Positions 22,980 through 34,146 of a stretch of DNA of 64,000 nucleotides are shown one piece after another (the first letter of the stretch is position 1; each line of letters begins with the position of its first letter). Under the pieces are notes generated by a model, which saw only the letters and a program-made list of their open reading frames with translations, was not told where the DNA came from and searched no databases. Position numbers and translations under genes: made by a program. This DNA comes from Dendrobium chrysotoxum (Eukaryota; Streptophyta; Magnoliopsida; Asparagales; Orchidaceae): positions 68,684,573-68,748,572 of the forward strand of contig CM034305.1 in assembly GCA_019925795.1 (NCBI GenBank). The letters run 5' to 3'.

Positions 22980-24285
22980 TGTTGAAATTCGGGAGACCGA
23001 TATAGTGTTTTGATGATTAAAAATATTATTGGTTTGATCATTTACTATTATATATATATATTCTTTGGTGCGCTATTAATATCTTAGGTACAATATACAC
23101 AGAGCCAAGTTAAAGGAGCGAATTCCAGAAATTATAGTTTTGAGCCTATTTAAAAGTGTGACAAGAGTCTATATTTTCTTTTCATTTCTTTGAGTCGTTT
23201 ATATAATAGTTGTATATTGGCAAGATAATCTAGCACATACTCACAAGGGGATGAAATTTAAATACTTGAATTCTCTGTTAAATCATACTGTATGATCTCA
23301 ATCGTATTGTATGATCTGTTAATTCAGAAATTAAATCAAGTGCTTAATTAAATTAATTTCCAACATAGATCTAGTGAGTGGATTTTGACTTTGTGCGATC
23401 AAGTCATTAATAAGAGTACACATTTTAGATATTTGGGTCTCTTATTCAGAGTAATGGTGACATAGATGGGGATATTATTAGTAGAATTCAAGTTGGATGG
23501 TTGAATTGGAGGAATGCATCAGATTTGTTGTATGATAGAAAAGTCCCTCTCAAACTTAAGGGAAACTTCTATAAGATGGTAGTGAGACTTGCAATATTTT
23601 ATAGTGCAGAATGTTGGCCATTAAAAGAAAAGCATAATATTAAGTTAAGTGTTGCAGAGATGAGGATGCTCAAGCGGATGAGTGGCTTTACTCTTAGAAA
23701 CAAGATACAAAATGAGCATTTATGTGAAAAGGTTGGAGTAGCTCCAGTAGAAGATAAGATTAGAGAGAGTCGCCTTAGATGATTTGATCACATAAAACGG
23801 CGGCCTTCCGATTACTTGGTTAGGAAAGTAGATGTATTAGATTTGACTTATGTTAAGAAAGGTAGAGATATACCAAAAAAAACTTGGTTAGAAAATATTA
23901 GAAATGATATTTCTTTATTAGATTTAGATGAGAATTTGACTCTTAATAGGACACAATGGAGAAAAAGGATTCATGTAGCCGACCCCATATAGTGGGATAA
24001 AGGCTTGTTGTTGTTGTCCAACATAAAGTGTATTGTACTACCTATGATCTTATAGGATGATCAAGTATTTTGATAAAACTCCACTGTCGAATCTTGGTTA
24101 TCAAAATAAGGTAAATTTGAAATTTGAATTTTGACCTAATTGTACTGTACGAGCTATTTTGTATTGTACGATTATTAATGAGCATTGTTTAATTTTGCTT
24201 GTTGACCATGGAATCATGATACAAAATTGATTGAAGATCGGACTGTGTAATCAATTAATAGAACTTTAATTGGATGAGTCTTGGT
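22980..24285 (-). mobile_element. LTR fragment (copy C) of the Sirevirus-like Copia family, split by a LINE
   Basis: TGTTG at 22980 is the complement of the CAACA LTR end shared with copies A (1075) and B (6235). Next come ATTTACTA and GTGC.CTAA.AT blocks, as in B, then a CACACTCACAAGG..ATGAAAT phrase and palindrome pairs at 23282-23315, 24023-24062 and 24128-24172. A LINE at 23368-24016 interrupts it. The match to copy B fades at about 24285, so the rest of the LTR is missing. Confidence 0.65.
23368..24016 (+). mobile_element. 5'-truncated LINE with TTG tail, nested in LTR copy C
   Basis: The 3' end of a LINE reverse transcriptase gene. Frames read RYLG, DIDGDIISRIQVGWLNWRNA, KGNFYKMVVRLAIFYSAE, KLSVAEMRMLKRMSG, and then RRPSDYLVRKVDVLDLTYV. 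The coding part ends IHVADPI and is followed by GGGATAAAGGC and a (TTG)n tail. The 9-bp duplication TCCAACATA flanks it at 23359-23367 and 24017-24025, so the borders are firm. The copy lacks the catalytic RT core and has a stop in the RESRLR*FDHIKRR region. The wording and 3' tandem tail suggest the plant RTE-like clade (inference). Confidence 0.9.
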
Positions 24286-24644
24286 ATGGAACCTAGGGGA
24301 GCGACATCTTCGCCGTTGTGAGGAGAAGGAGGAAGCAACATCTTTGTTGTTGCGCTATAGAGGGAGCGACATCTCCGCCGTTGCAAGAAGCAGGAGGGTT
24401 TAGGCTTTGTGGAGGAAGAGCTTTGTGAAGGTCATTTTTCACTTGAGAATGGAGAAGGCTGTGGGCTCCAAAAATTCCACGTTGCGCTCCCGGCCCCCCC
24501 ACGCCATATCTCCTTTTTCTTTTTTATCATGACGGCGGAGAGTTTTAACGAGCTTAGGTTTCAGGTGAATTTTCAGAAGGCAGATTGCGTTTTAGATAAG
24601 ACACTACCCAGAGATTTTGCCCTCTTTTTGTGAGGACTTTTTGA
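24286..24644. repeat. GC-rich stretch with a 74-bp spaced repeat
   Basis: GAGCGACATCT.CGCCGTTG occurs at 24299 and 24363, and GCAACATCTTTGTTGTTGCG between them is a degenerate third copy. A 74-codon frame over 24409-24633 is not recognised. The origin is unclear. Confidence 0.4.
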
Positions 24645-25400
24645 TCTGAGTTCTGGTTTCCTATAGACGCAAGCCCCTATAGTCATTAAAGATGTTACAT
24701 AGGTTGTAAGTCCAGTATATAATAGCAATAGTTTTAGGGTTTGAATTTGATTTTATGATTTGAAATTTATCACCATGAATTTAAAATTAGTGGTGGGGGG
24801 AATGAAGACGAGCCCGATCAAAATCCCATGGTTCCGTCGTCCCGGGCTGTCATGTTCCCTGGTCTATTAGTCAGAGGAGGTAGTCGACCCAACCTGATAA
24901 AAGGCACCTTATCGGCAGCCATGGATTGCTTCGTTCAAGAATACCTTGTAGACCTGGATTAGTATTTGTATAAGGGGATAGATTTGAATCCACCTTAGCT
25001 GATAGAGGGTTTTATGCCTATCAAATATACCATATGATTCATTATTCAAAAGTTTGAAGCCGTTAGGGAACATACGGGCTTTGACCGTGATCGTAATATA
25101 ATGGTGCCATTTTGCGGCAAAACCACCCGATCAGAGGGCACATGCCACGTCCCTGCTGGCAAGAGACTATTTGAGGATAAACCTTAGTGATACACCCTAC
25201 ACAACATTTGCTCTTTGTGAGCTGAGGTTAATTTCAAATTTATCACCCCCGAAAATAGTCGTGGAAGGTGGATGAGTTTTAGTTTTAAGTTTTTAGGTGA
25301 TGAATTTTATTTTAAGAATTTAGTCTTTTATTGGTTTTGAGATTTGATCCCTCGGGTTGAGATTGTCTTTCAACACGGCCATCATTGGAGTGACGTTAAA
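24645..25400 (+). repeat. Dispersed repeat, copy 1 (inverted partner at 44010-44960)
   Basis: This segment matches the reverse complement of 44010-44960 over its length. Anchors in the same order are TTCTGGTTTCCTATAG.CGCA, AGGAGGTAGTCGACCCAACC, TGCTTCGT.CAAG, ATGGTGCCATT, CTCTTTGTGAGCTG.GGTTA, and CTTTCAACACGG.CATCAT at the end. One stretch is open in both copies (GGSRPNL...LS.AM.CFVQ.YLVDL), but the frames are broken elsewhere. I infer a retrotransposon LTR or a captured sequence; no known protein is recognised. Confidence 0.7.
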
Positions 25401-26300
25401 GTTACTTTTATTTTTGTGTGAATTTAGAAGGCATTTTATGATTAAGTCAGGTTGACTCCGGTCCTTTCGTGGAGGAGGATGAAACTTGAATATTTGGCCT
25501 GTGCAGCATATTCGAACTGTTGGATTTGTGATTCATACATGATGATCGGAGCACATGCAGGTTGTGTTTAGTTTGAATATAGAATGCTATATTAATAAAT
25601 ATTTGATCCTGCGTAGAATTCTCGAATATTTGTATTTGCAATTTTAACACGTTTGTCGAAGCACATACAGGAGTTTGTTTTAAATGTATTTTCAACATTA
25701 TCATAGGTTGTCACCTTCTGTTTGCTTGTAGAAGTAGGATTGCGGATCTGGTGGCATTATATATTGTTTGCTGCTTCTTGCAGATGAGTTGTAGTCCTTT
25801 CACATTTGTCCACTTACAACATATTGAACGTATAATGGGCTCATTCAGTGGCTCGTGGGCTTTTACAGTTGCTGTAGTCATTTAACATCTTGTTCGTATT
25901 TTGTGTGTATGACAGGTCTCTTTTATACGATGTGTCGCATATATTGCAATGTTACATTTGTTGCATGTCGAATTCTTTTATTTACAGGGGACTGTTGTAT
26001 AAATAAGGAGTCTTTTACAAACTGTTATGCTTATGGCATATTGATTCTCTTCACTTATAAAGGGTATATTACATTAGAGCTTATCCACCACCGTTGCTTG
26101 CAGTGTACTCATAAGCCGCATTCATTACCAATTTCCAAGTGACTCATTAAAGTTTAAGTTCTTATAGTAATGTTGAGTGCAAGTCTGGTTCGAGTTCGAG
26201 TTCAAGTTCAACATTATTTGGTCAAAATTGATTTTATGTTTGAATTATGTTCAAATCAATTTTCAATTTTCTATAGAAGTTCTCTATTGTTCACTGAAAA
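25401..26300. other. No supportable gene
   Basis: Short frames only (85 and 95 codons); none matches a family I know. Confidence 0.3.
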
Positions 26301-26304
26301 TTTT

Positions 26305-26925
26305 GGCAGCCTCCCGGCGTCCTCTCCCTGCGAAGGGATATAGGGAGGGTACTTGCCCTTTCAGTTCGCCCAGCCGGAAAGATAGTCAACGGTCGAGGGC
26401 TTCGGGACATTGTCGGGTCTCGAAATTGGTCTTCGGAGGTCCTTGTGATGATTGTTGATTGCAGATAATTGCCGATTGAGTGACTTAACTTTATTTTAAA
26501 AATATTTTAAATCCCCTAAAAAATCCGGCAACCTTCCGGTGCCCCCTCCCCTCATGGGGAGGTTGGGGAGGGCACTTTCCCTTTCAATCTGCCCGACTGG
26601 AACAACGGCCAACGGTTCGGGACGCTGTCGGGTCCCGGAATCCTGTTCTAAAGCTCCAATTGATGATTGCCGATTACAGATGATTGTTGATTAGTGGATG
26701 CAGATAATTATCGATTGTCGGTGATTTTACTGGGTTTTTAAAATATATTTATTCCCCTTGAAAATTCGACAGCCTTCCGGTGCCCCTTCCCTTCGTGGGG
26801 AGGTTGGGGAGGGCACTTGCCCTTTTAATCCGCTCGGCCGGAAAGATAGTCAACACAGTCAAGGGCTTCAGGACGTTGTTGGGTCCCGGAATTGGTCTTT
26901 AGAAGCTTTGATTGACGACTATTGG
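26305..26925 (+). repeat. GC-rich tandem array, three units of about 220-240 bp
   Basis: Units begin at about 26305, 26524 and 26766 with GGCAGCCTCCCGGCG, GGCAACCTTCCGGTGCC and GACAGCCTTCCGGTGCC. Each continues through GGGAGG(G)..CTT.CCCTTT, GCC.GAAAGATAGTCAAC or a variant, TTCGGGAC.TTGTCGGGTC, and a GATGATTG.GATTGCAGATAATT tail that merges into AT-rich DNA. Alternating GC-rich and AT-rich halves make the period obvious. Confidence 0.85.
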
Positions 26926-27075
26926 TTGCCGATTATTGGTTGCCGATGATTGGTTGCAGATAATTGGTTGCCGACGATTGGTTGCAGATTATTGGTTGCC
27001 GACGATTGGTTGCAGATTATTGGTTGCCGACGATTGGTTGCAGATTGGTTGCCGATGATTGCTGCCGATTGCCGA
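26920..27075 (+). repeat. 28-bp minisatellite (two 14-bp half units)
   Basis: ATTGGTTGCCGACG and ATTGGTTGCAGATT alternate about five times, followed by a decayed end (GATTGCTGCCGATTGCCGATC). The array seems to have grown from the GATTG-rich tail of the preceding 230-bp unit. Confidence 0.9.
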
Positions 27076-27092
27076 TCCCCTTTCCCTCTTTC

Positions 27093-27192
27093 TTTATATA
27101 TATATAATATAATATTAATTAATATTATATTATATAAAACATTATATCATAATATATAACATTATATTATAATATAACATTATATTAGATAT
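27093..27192. repeat. AT-rich palindromic stretch
   Basis: TATATATATAATATAATATT is followed by its near mirror, TAATATTATATTATATAA, and further ATAACATTATATTATAATAT repeats. It can fold on itself; AT-rich inverted repeats like this are common in plant intergenic DNA. Confidence 0.75.
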
Positions 27193-27199
27193 AATACAA

Positions 27200-28850
27200 A
27201 CAAAGGGATTGGGAAAGGAAGCCCGATCGGGCTAGGGACGGATAGGCTCAAGGAAGGCGGGAGTCGAGCATGGAGGAGCTTGGGCCGGCAGCGACTTTGG
27301 CATCGGTGCGACTAGGGCACATTAAGAGTTTGGTCAGTGCAATCAAAGTCGGCGGCTGGAGATTGGCTTCGGCACAGGTTCGAGTTGGCTATGGCACGAC
27401 GAATGGCTTGTGGTAGATCGAAGAGAACTTCGGTCTTCTTGCTTGCGTAGGAAGACTGGATTGGGATAGGGAGATCGGTGGCCGGTATGCAAGTGGCGGT
27501 TGGGTGCAGACGTGGACGGAGGCGAGAGTTCGAACCAGTGTCCGCGAGACCGAGAGGTCAGTTTTCGAAATCCCTTGCTTGCGCTTTCTTGTCGTTCTGA
27601 GAGCGTGAAAAAATCGAATGAGAGAGGGCCTTCGATTTATGTTGCGAGTGGGAGTTGGTTTGAGCGGTTTTGTCCAATCGCGGGGTTGGCAGTCGGCTGA
27701 GTCGTGGGGTGGTTTCGGTTTAAGCCTTGGAATGGGTGGCAGTTACAGGTTAACAAATGCCTCCCAAGAAATATGATATGCGCTCTATAACAGATCATGT
27801 TTGTTGCAAACTGGTTGACCCCGCAAATTCCTGATTTATCTTCTCGATTTATCAGGAACAAAATATACCTTCTGCCCTTACTTCATGCTTTGGCGGCTTG
27901 GCGAAGGAGTTTATACCGGTGACCTAAATCCTTTAGATTTATATTAGGTCGGTGGTAAATAGTCATTTGTCCACAGCTTTATGCATGATAGACTTTGATG
28001 ATGACAATATTCTCTTAGTTCGACCTATGGCTTTATAAGAACTGCGGGATGACTTCTTCGGTCATAAACTTTGTGCTTTATCAAACATGCTGAAGAAGAG
28101 ATGCTCCTTTGATCTTAAGCTTTTGTGCTTGACAGATTTATTGAAGGAATAATGCCTCCAACTTGATGGTAATTTTCATTATGGTCTGGTGTCTTTGAGT
28201 TAGTTTGAGATTTTTTTTCTTTTAGATTTTGCCCCAATCCATTTGTTAATTGAGGAAATCTTCTGAATCTGCATTGCTTTGATTTGTTAAATTTGACAAA
28301 TATTAAACTTGGTAGTATTTGTTATCGGGCTAACAAAATAGGTGCTTTCCCACTACGGCTTCTTATCATGGCTTGTTGAGTAGGTAAAGCTGTCAGTGGC
28401 TCGGCTGCATATAGGCTTGTTGAGACTGATGTTTTACCTGTTTGAGCGTTGGACTTGTACTATAACAGTTTATACTTGTTAGATTTGATTTGTTGAAGCT
28501 ATCAGACCAAAAGTATTTTCATTTGAATTCCAGGATTTTAGCAAATTCAAATATGAGTCTTTAATTTTTTGCAATGATCGTATATTTTCTCTCTTGAAGT
28601 CACCAGCTTCTGCCTTGTATTTATGCAGTGGTAGTTTCATGAATGATTTTAAATATTTATTTGGAGTTTCATGTTAACCCAAATAAATATTTAAAATGCC
28701 CCATATCTTAAGAAAAATTTCAACTATCATCAGATTTTCGACATTTTTGAACTTAAAAATGCCCGTCTTGTAGGGGAATTTCTAAGATATCTTAGAAATA
28801 TTTTCTTTCGTTGCAAAGGAATGATGTTCGGCTTATTTTTTTTTCTAAGA
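27200..28850 (-). other. Probable 3' non-coding region and LTR of the Tat-type element
   Basis: It lies just after the integrase end of the minus-strand Ty3 element. On the minus strand at about 27835-27900, CCGCCAAAGCATGAAGTAAG and GCAGAAGGTAT match 38288-38330, which lies at the same place after the integrase of the second copy. GC-rich sequence at 27236-27660 may be part of an LTR. The borders are not determined. Confidence 0.5.
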
Positions 28851-30165
28851 ATGGTACTTCTTTAGATATCTCCCATTGATCGGTAGCATAGGTCATCGAC
28901 CTTCCATATTGATGAGTTGATAGGCTCCTCCCTGGTACATCTTCTCGATGACAAAAGAGCCTTTCCAATTTGGCTCAAATTTACCACCAATTCTTCGGCA
29001 TGGGATAATTGGTCTTCTCAGCACCAGGACCAATTCTCCTTCTTGAAATGTTCGATGGCGTATCATACGATCGAAAGATTTTATCATTTTTGCTCTGTAA
29101 ATTTTTAAATTTTGTTGAGGTTGGAGCTTGACTTCATCTAGTGCATCAAGTTTTTCCATTTGTAGGCGAGCATTTTGTTCTTCTGTAAGGTCGTATTGAA
29201 TAGTTACTCGAAGTGATAACAATTCAACTTCAAGTGACAACGCAGCTTCAGCTTCAAATACCAACACATGAGTTATTTTTGTTGGTGTCTTGTACATAGT
29301 ACTATATGCCCATAATGCTTCTGTCATCTTAGTATGTCATTCTCTTTTATTTTTAGTGAGGATTTTCTTGAGTAGCTTTATCAGCGTTTTGTTGAAGGCC
29401 TCTGCTAATCCATTTGCTCTTGGATTATAAATTGATGAATATCGCCAATCGATTTTGTCGCTCAATGAATTTATATATCTTAGTATTTTTGAAAGCTGGA
29501 CCGTTGTCTGAGATTATGCGGTGTGGTACATCAAATCTGTAGACAATATTATGAGTAAAGAAGTTGATCACATGATTAGCATTTACTTCTTTAAAAGGAA
29601 CTGCTTCAGCCATTTAGAAAAATAGTTTGTTGCTGCTAATATAAAGCAGTGTCCATCAGATGATGGTGGATCAATTGGCCCTATTACATCTATCCCCCAG
29701 CATTCAAATGGCTAGGATGCTATAGTGAGATGTAACAAATTTGGTGGTTGTATAATATTATCATGAATTTGACATTCATGACATATATCTGCATGATTGG
29801 TACAGTCCTTTACCATTGATGATCAATAATAACTTATTCTTTTAATTTTAATGATCATTTTAGGACCCAATTGATGTGCACCACATAATCCTTTGTGAAT
29901 TTTAGAAATAACTTTATCAACTTCATCTTTTCCTAAACATCATAGGCACATTTGATTGAATGATCTTCGATATAGCGTGTTGTTGACAAACGCATATCGT
30001 AATACTCTTTTTTTGATCTGCATAGCTAATGATTTATCTGTAGGGAGTTTGCTTTCTCTGAAGTAGTCGATAAAAGGCTGCCTCCAGTCATTTTGCTCTT
30101 CAATTTCTAAGCATTCAAGCCAAGATTCGGAGGCTCTACCAAATTTTCTTCTTGTAACCATTTTA
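28851..30165 (-). pseudogene. Ty3/Tat integrase, decayed
   Basis: Integrase inserts retroelement DNA into the genome. In minus-strand order: WRQPFIDYFRESKLPTDKSL and AFVNNTLYRRSF (about 29950-30120) are the N-terminal leader; WGIDVIGPIDPPSSDGHCF (about 29640-29700) carries the first catalytic Asp; RIISDNGPAFKNTKIYKFIE (about 29460-29520) has the second Asp and the final Glu region. A 144-codon open piece (28893-29327) holds the C-terminal domain with FQEGELVLVLRRPI and KFEPNWKGSFVIEKMYQGGA, and the frame ends around 28851 with NGRYLKKY. Frameshifts and stops separate the pieces. The plus-strand copy at 36240-37925 has the same blocks. Confidence 0.85.
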
Positions 30166-30176
30166 GGTTTATTTGT

Positions 30177-30770
30177 TTAATTTTCAAGAATAATTTGTTG
30201 GAGAGGTTGAGGAACAGCCGAAGTTTCGTCTTGCTGGATTGAATTTGGTGACCTCTCTACTTGTGGGGAGTGCAGAATTGCCGACTCTAGTACTCGACGA
30301 GTGTTGACACTGATTAACACAGGCTCGTCATTCATGTTTGTCATTTCTTTAGCTAATTTTGCTAGAGAATATGCTTTACTATTATGAGTTTGACATACTT
30401 GAATTAGTGTAACATTTGTAATTTGTTTCATGAGTTCGAGGACTCGTTTATGATAGTAAATCAATCAGTTTCTGCTGATTTTATAAATACCAAGTACTTG
30501 ATTTATATAACGAGTTGAGAATCACAAAAAAATCTAAGATTTTGAATTTCCATTTAAATAGCGATTTTGAGACCCACTATTAAAGCTTCATATTCTGCTT
30601 TATTGTTGGTTTTGGGTTCAGTTAAATCAGATAAATATCTCATTATCCCTCCATTAGGTGCTATGAAGATAAGACCGACACCGGCTCGAGCTTTGGGGAG
30701 GTTCGAAGATTGAGCAGGTTTAATTGATGATGCACCATCAAAGTATATTTCCCATATTTATGATTTCTTT
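30177..30770 (-). pseudogene. Second (plant-type) RNase H domain of the Tat element
   Basis: The open piece 30177-30464 reads ELMKQITNVTLIQVCQTHNS followed by KAYSLAKLAKEM, the end of an RVT_3-type RNase H in which N.KAD.LA is usual. Upstream (about 30540-30610) a broken frame reads NKAEYEALIVGLK-like sequence. A second RNase H after the first is a hallmark of the Tat/Ogre lineage, which is the reason for the lineage call. Confidence 0.75.
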
Positions 30771-30899
30771 CCTTCTAAAACAACTAGGATTTGTTCATCG
30801 GGCAGATCGTCATTGAGCGGCGAGTTTGTAGGAACGAGATGTGCGACAAAGAAATCCACTAAGACTTGTCCTTTTACTGCTTTTTGTGGAACATATGTG

Positions 30900-31310
30900 A
30901 TTTCAAACTGCAGAAGTATCACTGCTCACCTAGTTAGTCGACCTGCCAACACTAGTCTTGTCATTAAGAACTTCAACGGATGAATCTTTGATATCAGCAT
31001 AATTTTATGGGACAGCATATAGTGGCGGAGTTTTTTTACAGTAAAAATCAACGCCAGACAATGCTTCTCAATTGGAGAGTAACGTATCTCAGCTTCAATC
31101 AATCTTTGATTGATGTAGTAGAGTGCATTTTCTTTCTCTTCTTCGTTGTGCTGAGCTAGCAATGCTCCAAGGGACTCTTCTAACGCTGCGGTGTATAGGA
31201 TAAGAGGCTTCCCTGAATTGGTGCTATAAGAATAGGTGGGCTTAAGAGATATCTCTTGATAATGTCAAAAGCTTATTGGCATTCGTCATCCCATTTAAAA
31301 TAAACATTTT
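30900..31310 (-). pseudogene. First RNase H domain of the Tat element
   Basis: The open piece 30926-31162 reads LAQHNEEEKENALYYINQRL, then EIRYSPIEKHCLALIFTVKK and LRHYML, the standard RNase H of Tat-type Ty3 elements. It directly follows the RT and precedes the second RNase H. Confidence 0.85.
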
Positions 31311-31399
31311 TCTTCATTAGTTTTACAAATGGTTGACATCTGTCTGATAAATTTGAGATAAACCCCCGTATAAATGCAAGTTGTCCTTATAAAGAATGA

Positions 31400-32160
31400 A
31401 GTTGACAGAGACTTTTTGGAGGCGGTATTTCCATAACTGCCTTTACTTTGTTGGGATCAACCTCAATCCTTCTATGTCGTACAATGTACCCAAGAAATTT
31501 TCTTGAGGAAACTCCGAAAGCACATTTGAGCAGGTTCATTTTGAGATTGAATTTTCTAATTCTTTAAAACACAATTCTCAAATCTTCAAGGTGATCTTTT
31601 CGATCTATACTTTTGACAACAAGATCATCCATATAGCACTCAACCTTCTAGTGGATAAGCTCATCAAATATATGTGTCATAGCTCTTTAGTATGTAGCTC
31701 CAATATTTTTTAAGCTAAATGGCATAACTGTGTAGCAGAATATGTTGATGGAAGCCCTGAAAGATGTATATTTTTCATCTTCAGATGTCATTTTGATTTG
31801 ATTATATCCTGACGACCAATCTATAAATGAGAATATAACATAGTTGGACGTATTATCAACCAACAATTCTGGTATTGTAAGTAGAAAGTCATCTTTTGGA
31901 CACACCTTATTAAGATCTCAAAAATTGATGCATATGTGAATTTGTCCATTCTTCGTTTTCACCGGGACAATATTGGCTATCCAATTAGCATATTTTTCTT
32001 TTTATATGAAACCTGCTTCGATAAGCTTCTTGGTTTCTGTAATCACTTGCTCTTCAATTTCTAGCCTCATTCGCCTTGGAGCTTGCTTAACAGGTACTGC
32101 ACCTGGTTTAATGGCTAATTTATGAACACTATATTAGGGGATAAGCTTGACATTTCATCG
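31400..32160 (-). pseudogene. Tat-type reverse transcriptase with intact YMDD
   Basis: Pieces in minus-strand order: VCPKDDFLLTIPELLVDNTS, FSFIDWSSGYNQIKMTSEDE and CYTVMPFSLKNIGATY (31687-31905), then VECYMDDLVVKSIDRKDHLE, with the catalytic YMDD codons at 31624-31635. After that come KFLGYIVRHRRIEVDPNKVK and AVMEIPPP. The active-site residues are preserved, but frameshifts and stops interrupt the reading frame on both sides (for example between IGATY and VECYMDD), so the enzyme is not made. Confidence 0.88.
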
Positions 32161-32495
32161 TATGTCCAAGCAAAGCAGTCCCTGAATTCACTAAATAATG
32201 CTTTTATTTTTTTACTTTATTCTTGAAAAGAAGAGCATTGATAAAGGTCGGGCGAGGGTACTCATCAGTTCCCAAGTTTATTTTCCTCAACTCATCCATG
32301 GTAGCGGCTTGTCCACCATCTTCAAGTTCTTGTGATGCAGGTTTAGCTTCCATATCTTGTTCTTCATTATTATCTATATTTCAGTAGTCAGACATTTATC
32401 TTTTATCGCATAACATACATTTTTTTAGTATGTTATACTACGATAAATTCAAGGCCGTTTGTATCACGACTACTTATTTTTGATGATTCTTGACA

Positions 32496-33520
32496 TCACA
32501 TTCTTTGAAAGAAACATGCTCGTTGCCAAGTAACCATATTATAAACTTCAATTTTTTGTATCATTTGCTGAATTCTTTTGGGAAAATATCTAGGCATTTT
32601 TGTAAAAATTGTCTCTGCATCTTCATTGAAATTCCCAAGCTTATCGATATTCTCTTCTTGATACTCTTCAAATTTATAAAATAGGATTCCTGGTTCGCTA
32701 CTTCTACGTAGGGGAGGTAGATAAAATGTTTTAAGCTCTTTAACATTATGAACCTTGCGGGATATGATTTCTCTAAAATATTGTGGAGGGATCAATGTAA
32801 CTACAAAAGTCTTTTCATTTAGCTTTTCTTTAATCAAAGGCTTGTAGGTTTTAGGGATATCATCATCTACTTCTGTGTCACTTCCCAAATGAAGTATAAC
32901 TTTATTTGATTTAAATAATGTATTAGCCCTTTTAGGAATATTTAGTATTACACTCTTTCTTCATGTCTGCTTTTCTTCAACTTCTTTGGGTTGTTTTGTA
33001 CTCCTTGAGGTCGATGCTTTAGCTTCAGAAGATTTTATCGGTTTTACTTCATTTGGAATGAAGTATTTTGCATTATTATAGATTTTCACTTCGTGGACTG
33101 CGAAGGGCTGTATATCTCCAAAAATTCGGAACTCTTCTCCATCCTTTAGATATTTCATGTATTGGTGCATAGTTGATGGAATAAGACCATTCTCATGGAG
33201 CCAAGGTCTACCCAAGAGTGCCTTGAATGATGTGTCTGAATCGATAATATAAAATTTGGCTTATGTATACAGTTCTCTAAATTTAAGGTGAAGAATAAAT
33301 GACCATACAGTTTTTTTATTTTTTCTCATTAAAGCCGTGCACCATAAGTTTATTTGGCCCAAGATATTGAATATCTAGGGATAATAACCTTAGTGTGTGC
33401 AAACTCATGAGGTTTATCGACGACCCAGGATCAATTAGAATCCGCTTTATTATGATGCCATCACTTTCTGCTGAGACACATTGAGGACGATTATGTTCCG
33501 TAGTCCCCAACATAAGATCT
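32496..33520 (-). pseudogene. Tat aspartic protease and linker
   Basis: 33316-33513 reads IIIKRILIDPGSSINLMSLH: the DPGSS is the Tat version of the D-S/T-G protease active site. It continues with LGPNKLMVHGFNEKK. The following 32961-33215 piece (MGRPWLHENGLIPSTMHQYM) is the family's conserved end of the protease domain. The 32496-32888 piece is the linker toward RT and is not otherwise recognised. Confidence 0.8.
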
Positions 33521-34146
33521 TATTCAGAGAATGTAACAATAAGTTTATTTCTGTCATGAAGAACTTCGCTTAAACATCTTTCTGTAAAATATGCCTCATA
33601 TCTATCTGAATTTTTGAGAGCCTGTATCAAGGTTTCTCGAAGATCTTTTGACATCTAAAGTAACTCATAGATGCTAAACTATGCTGGGATTTTTCTTAAA
33701 TGGGAAATGATATTATACTATATCCTTTTATGTTTATCACATTTCTTTTTATGATCTTTAGGGATGATTTCTTTATTGATGATGATATCTTTTCCCTTAT
33801 CTTTGCTTGATAACCCCTTTTTTATTGGCGGTGGCAGTACTTTACTGCTTTTTAACTGTACTTGAGCAACTTCATTTAACTTAGCCTCATTTGATGAAGT
33901 GTTTTCTTCAGGGTCAAGCTTCTTTGCTTTTGAAGATTTTATTGCATGTTCAGAGTTTTCATTCAGCTTTGCACGTTCCATTTGTGAAGCTATTTGTTGA
34001 TCTGACTTATCATTGCTTGGAAAACACAACTCTTCTTCTTAATCATTATCTATTTGTAGCATCATCAAACATGACTTAGACATTATTTTATTAGCGTACC
34101 CATTTTTTACTGATATAACATTTTTATGTTCATCTTTTTCATTCAT

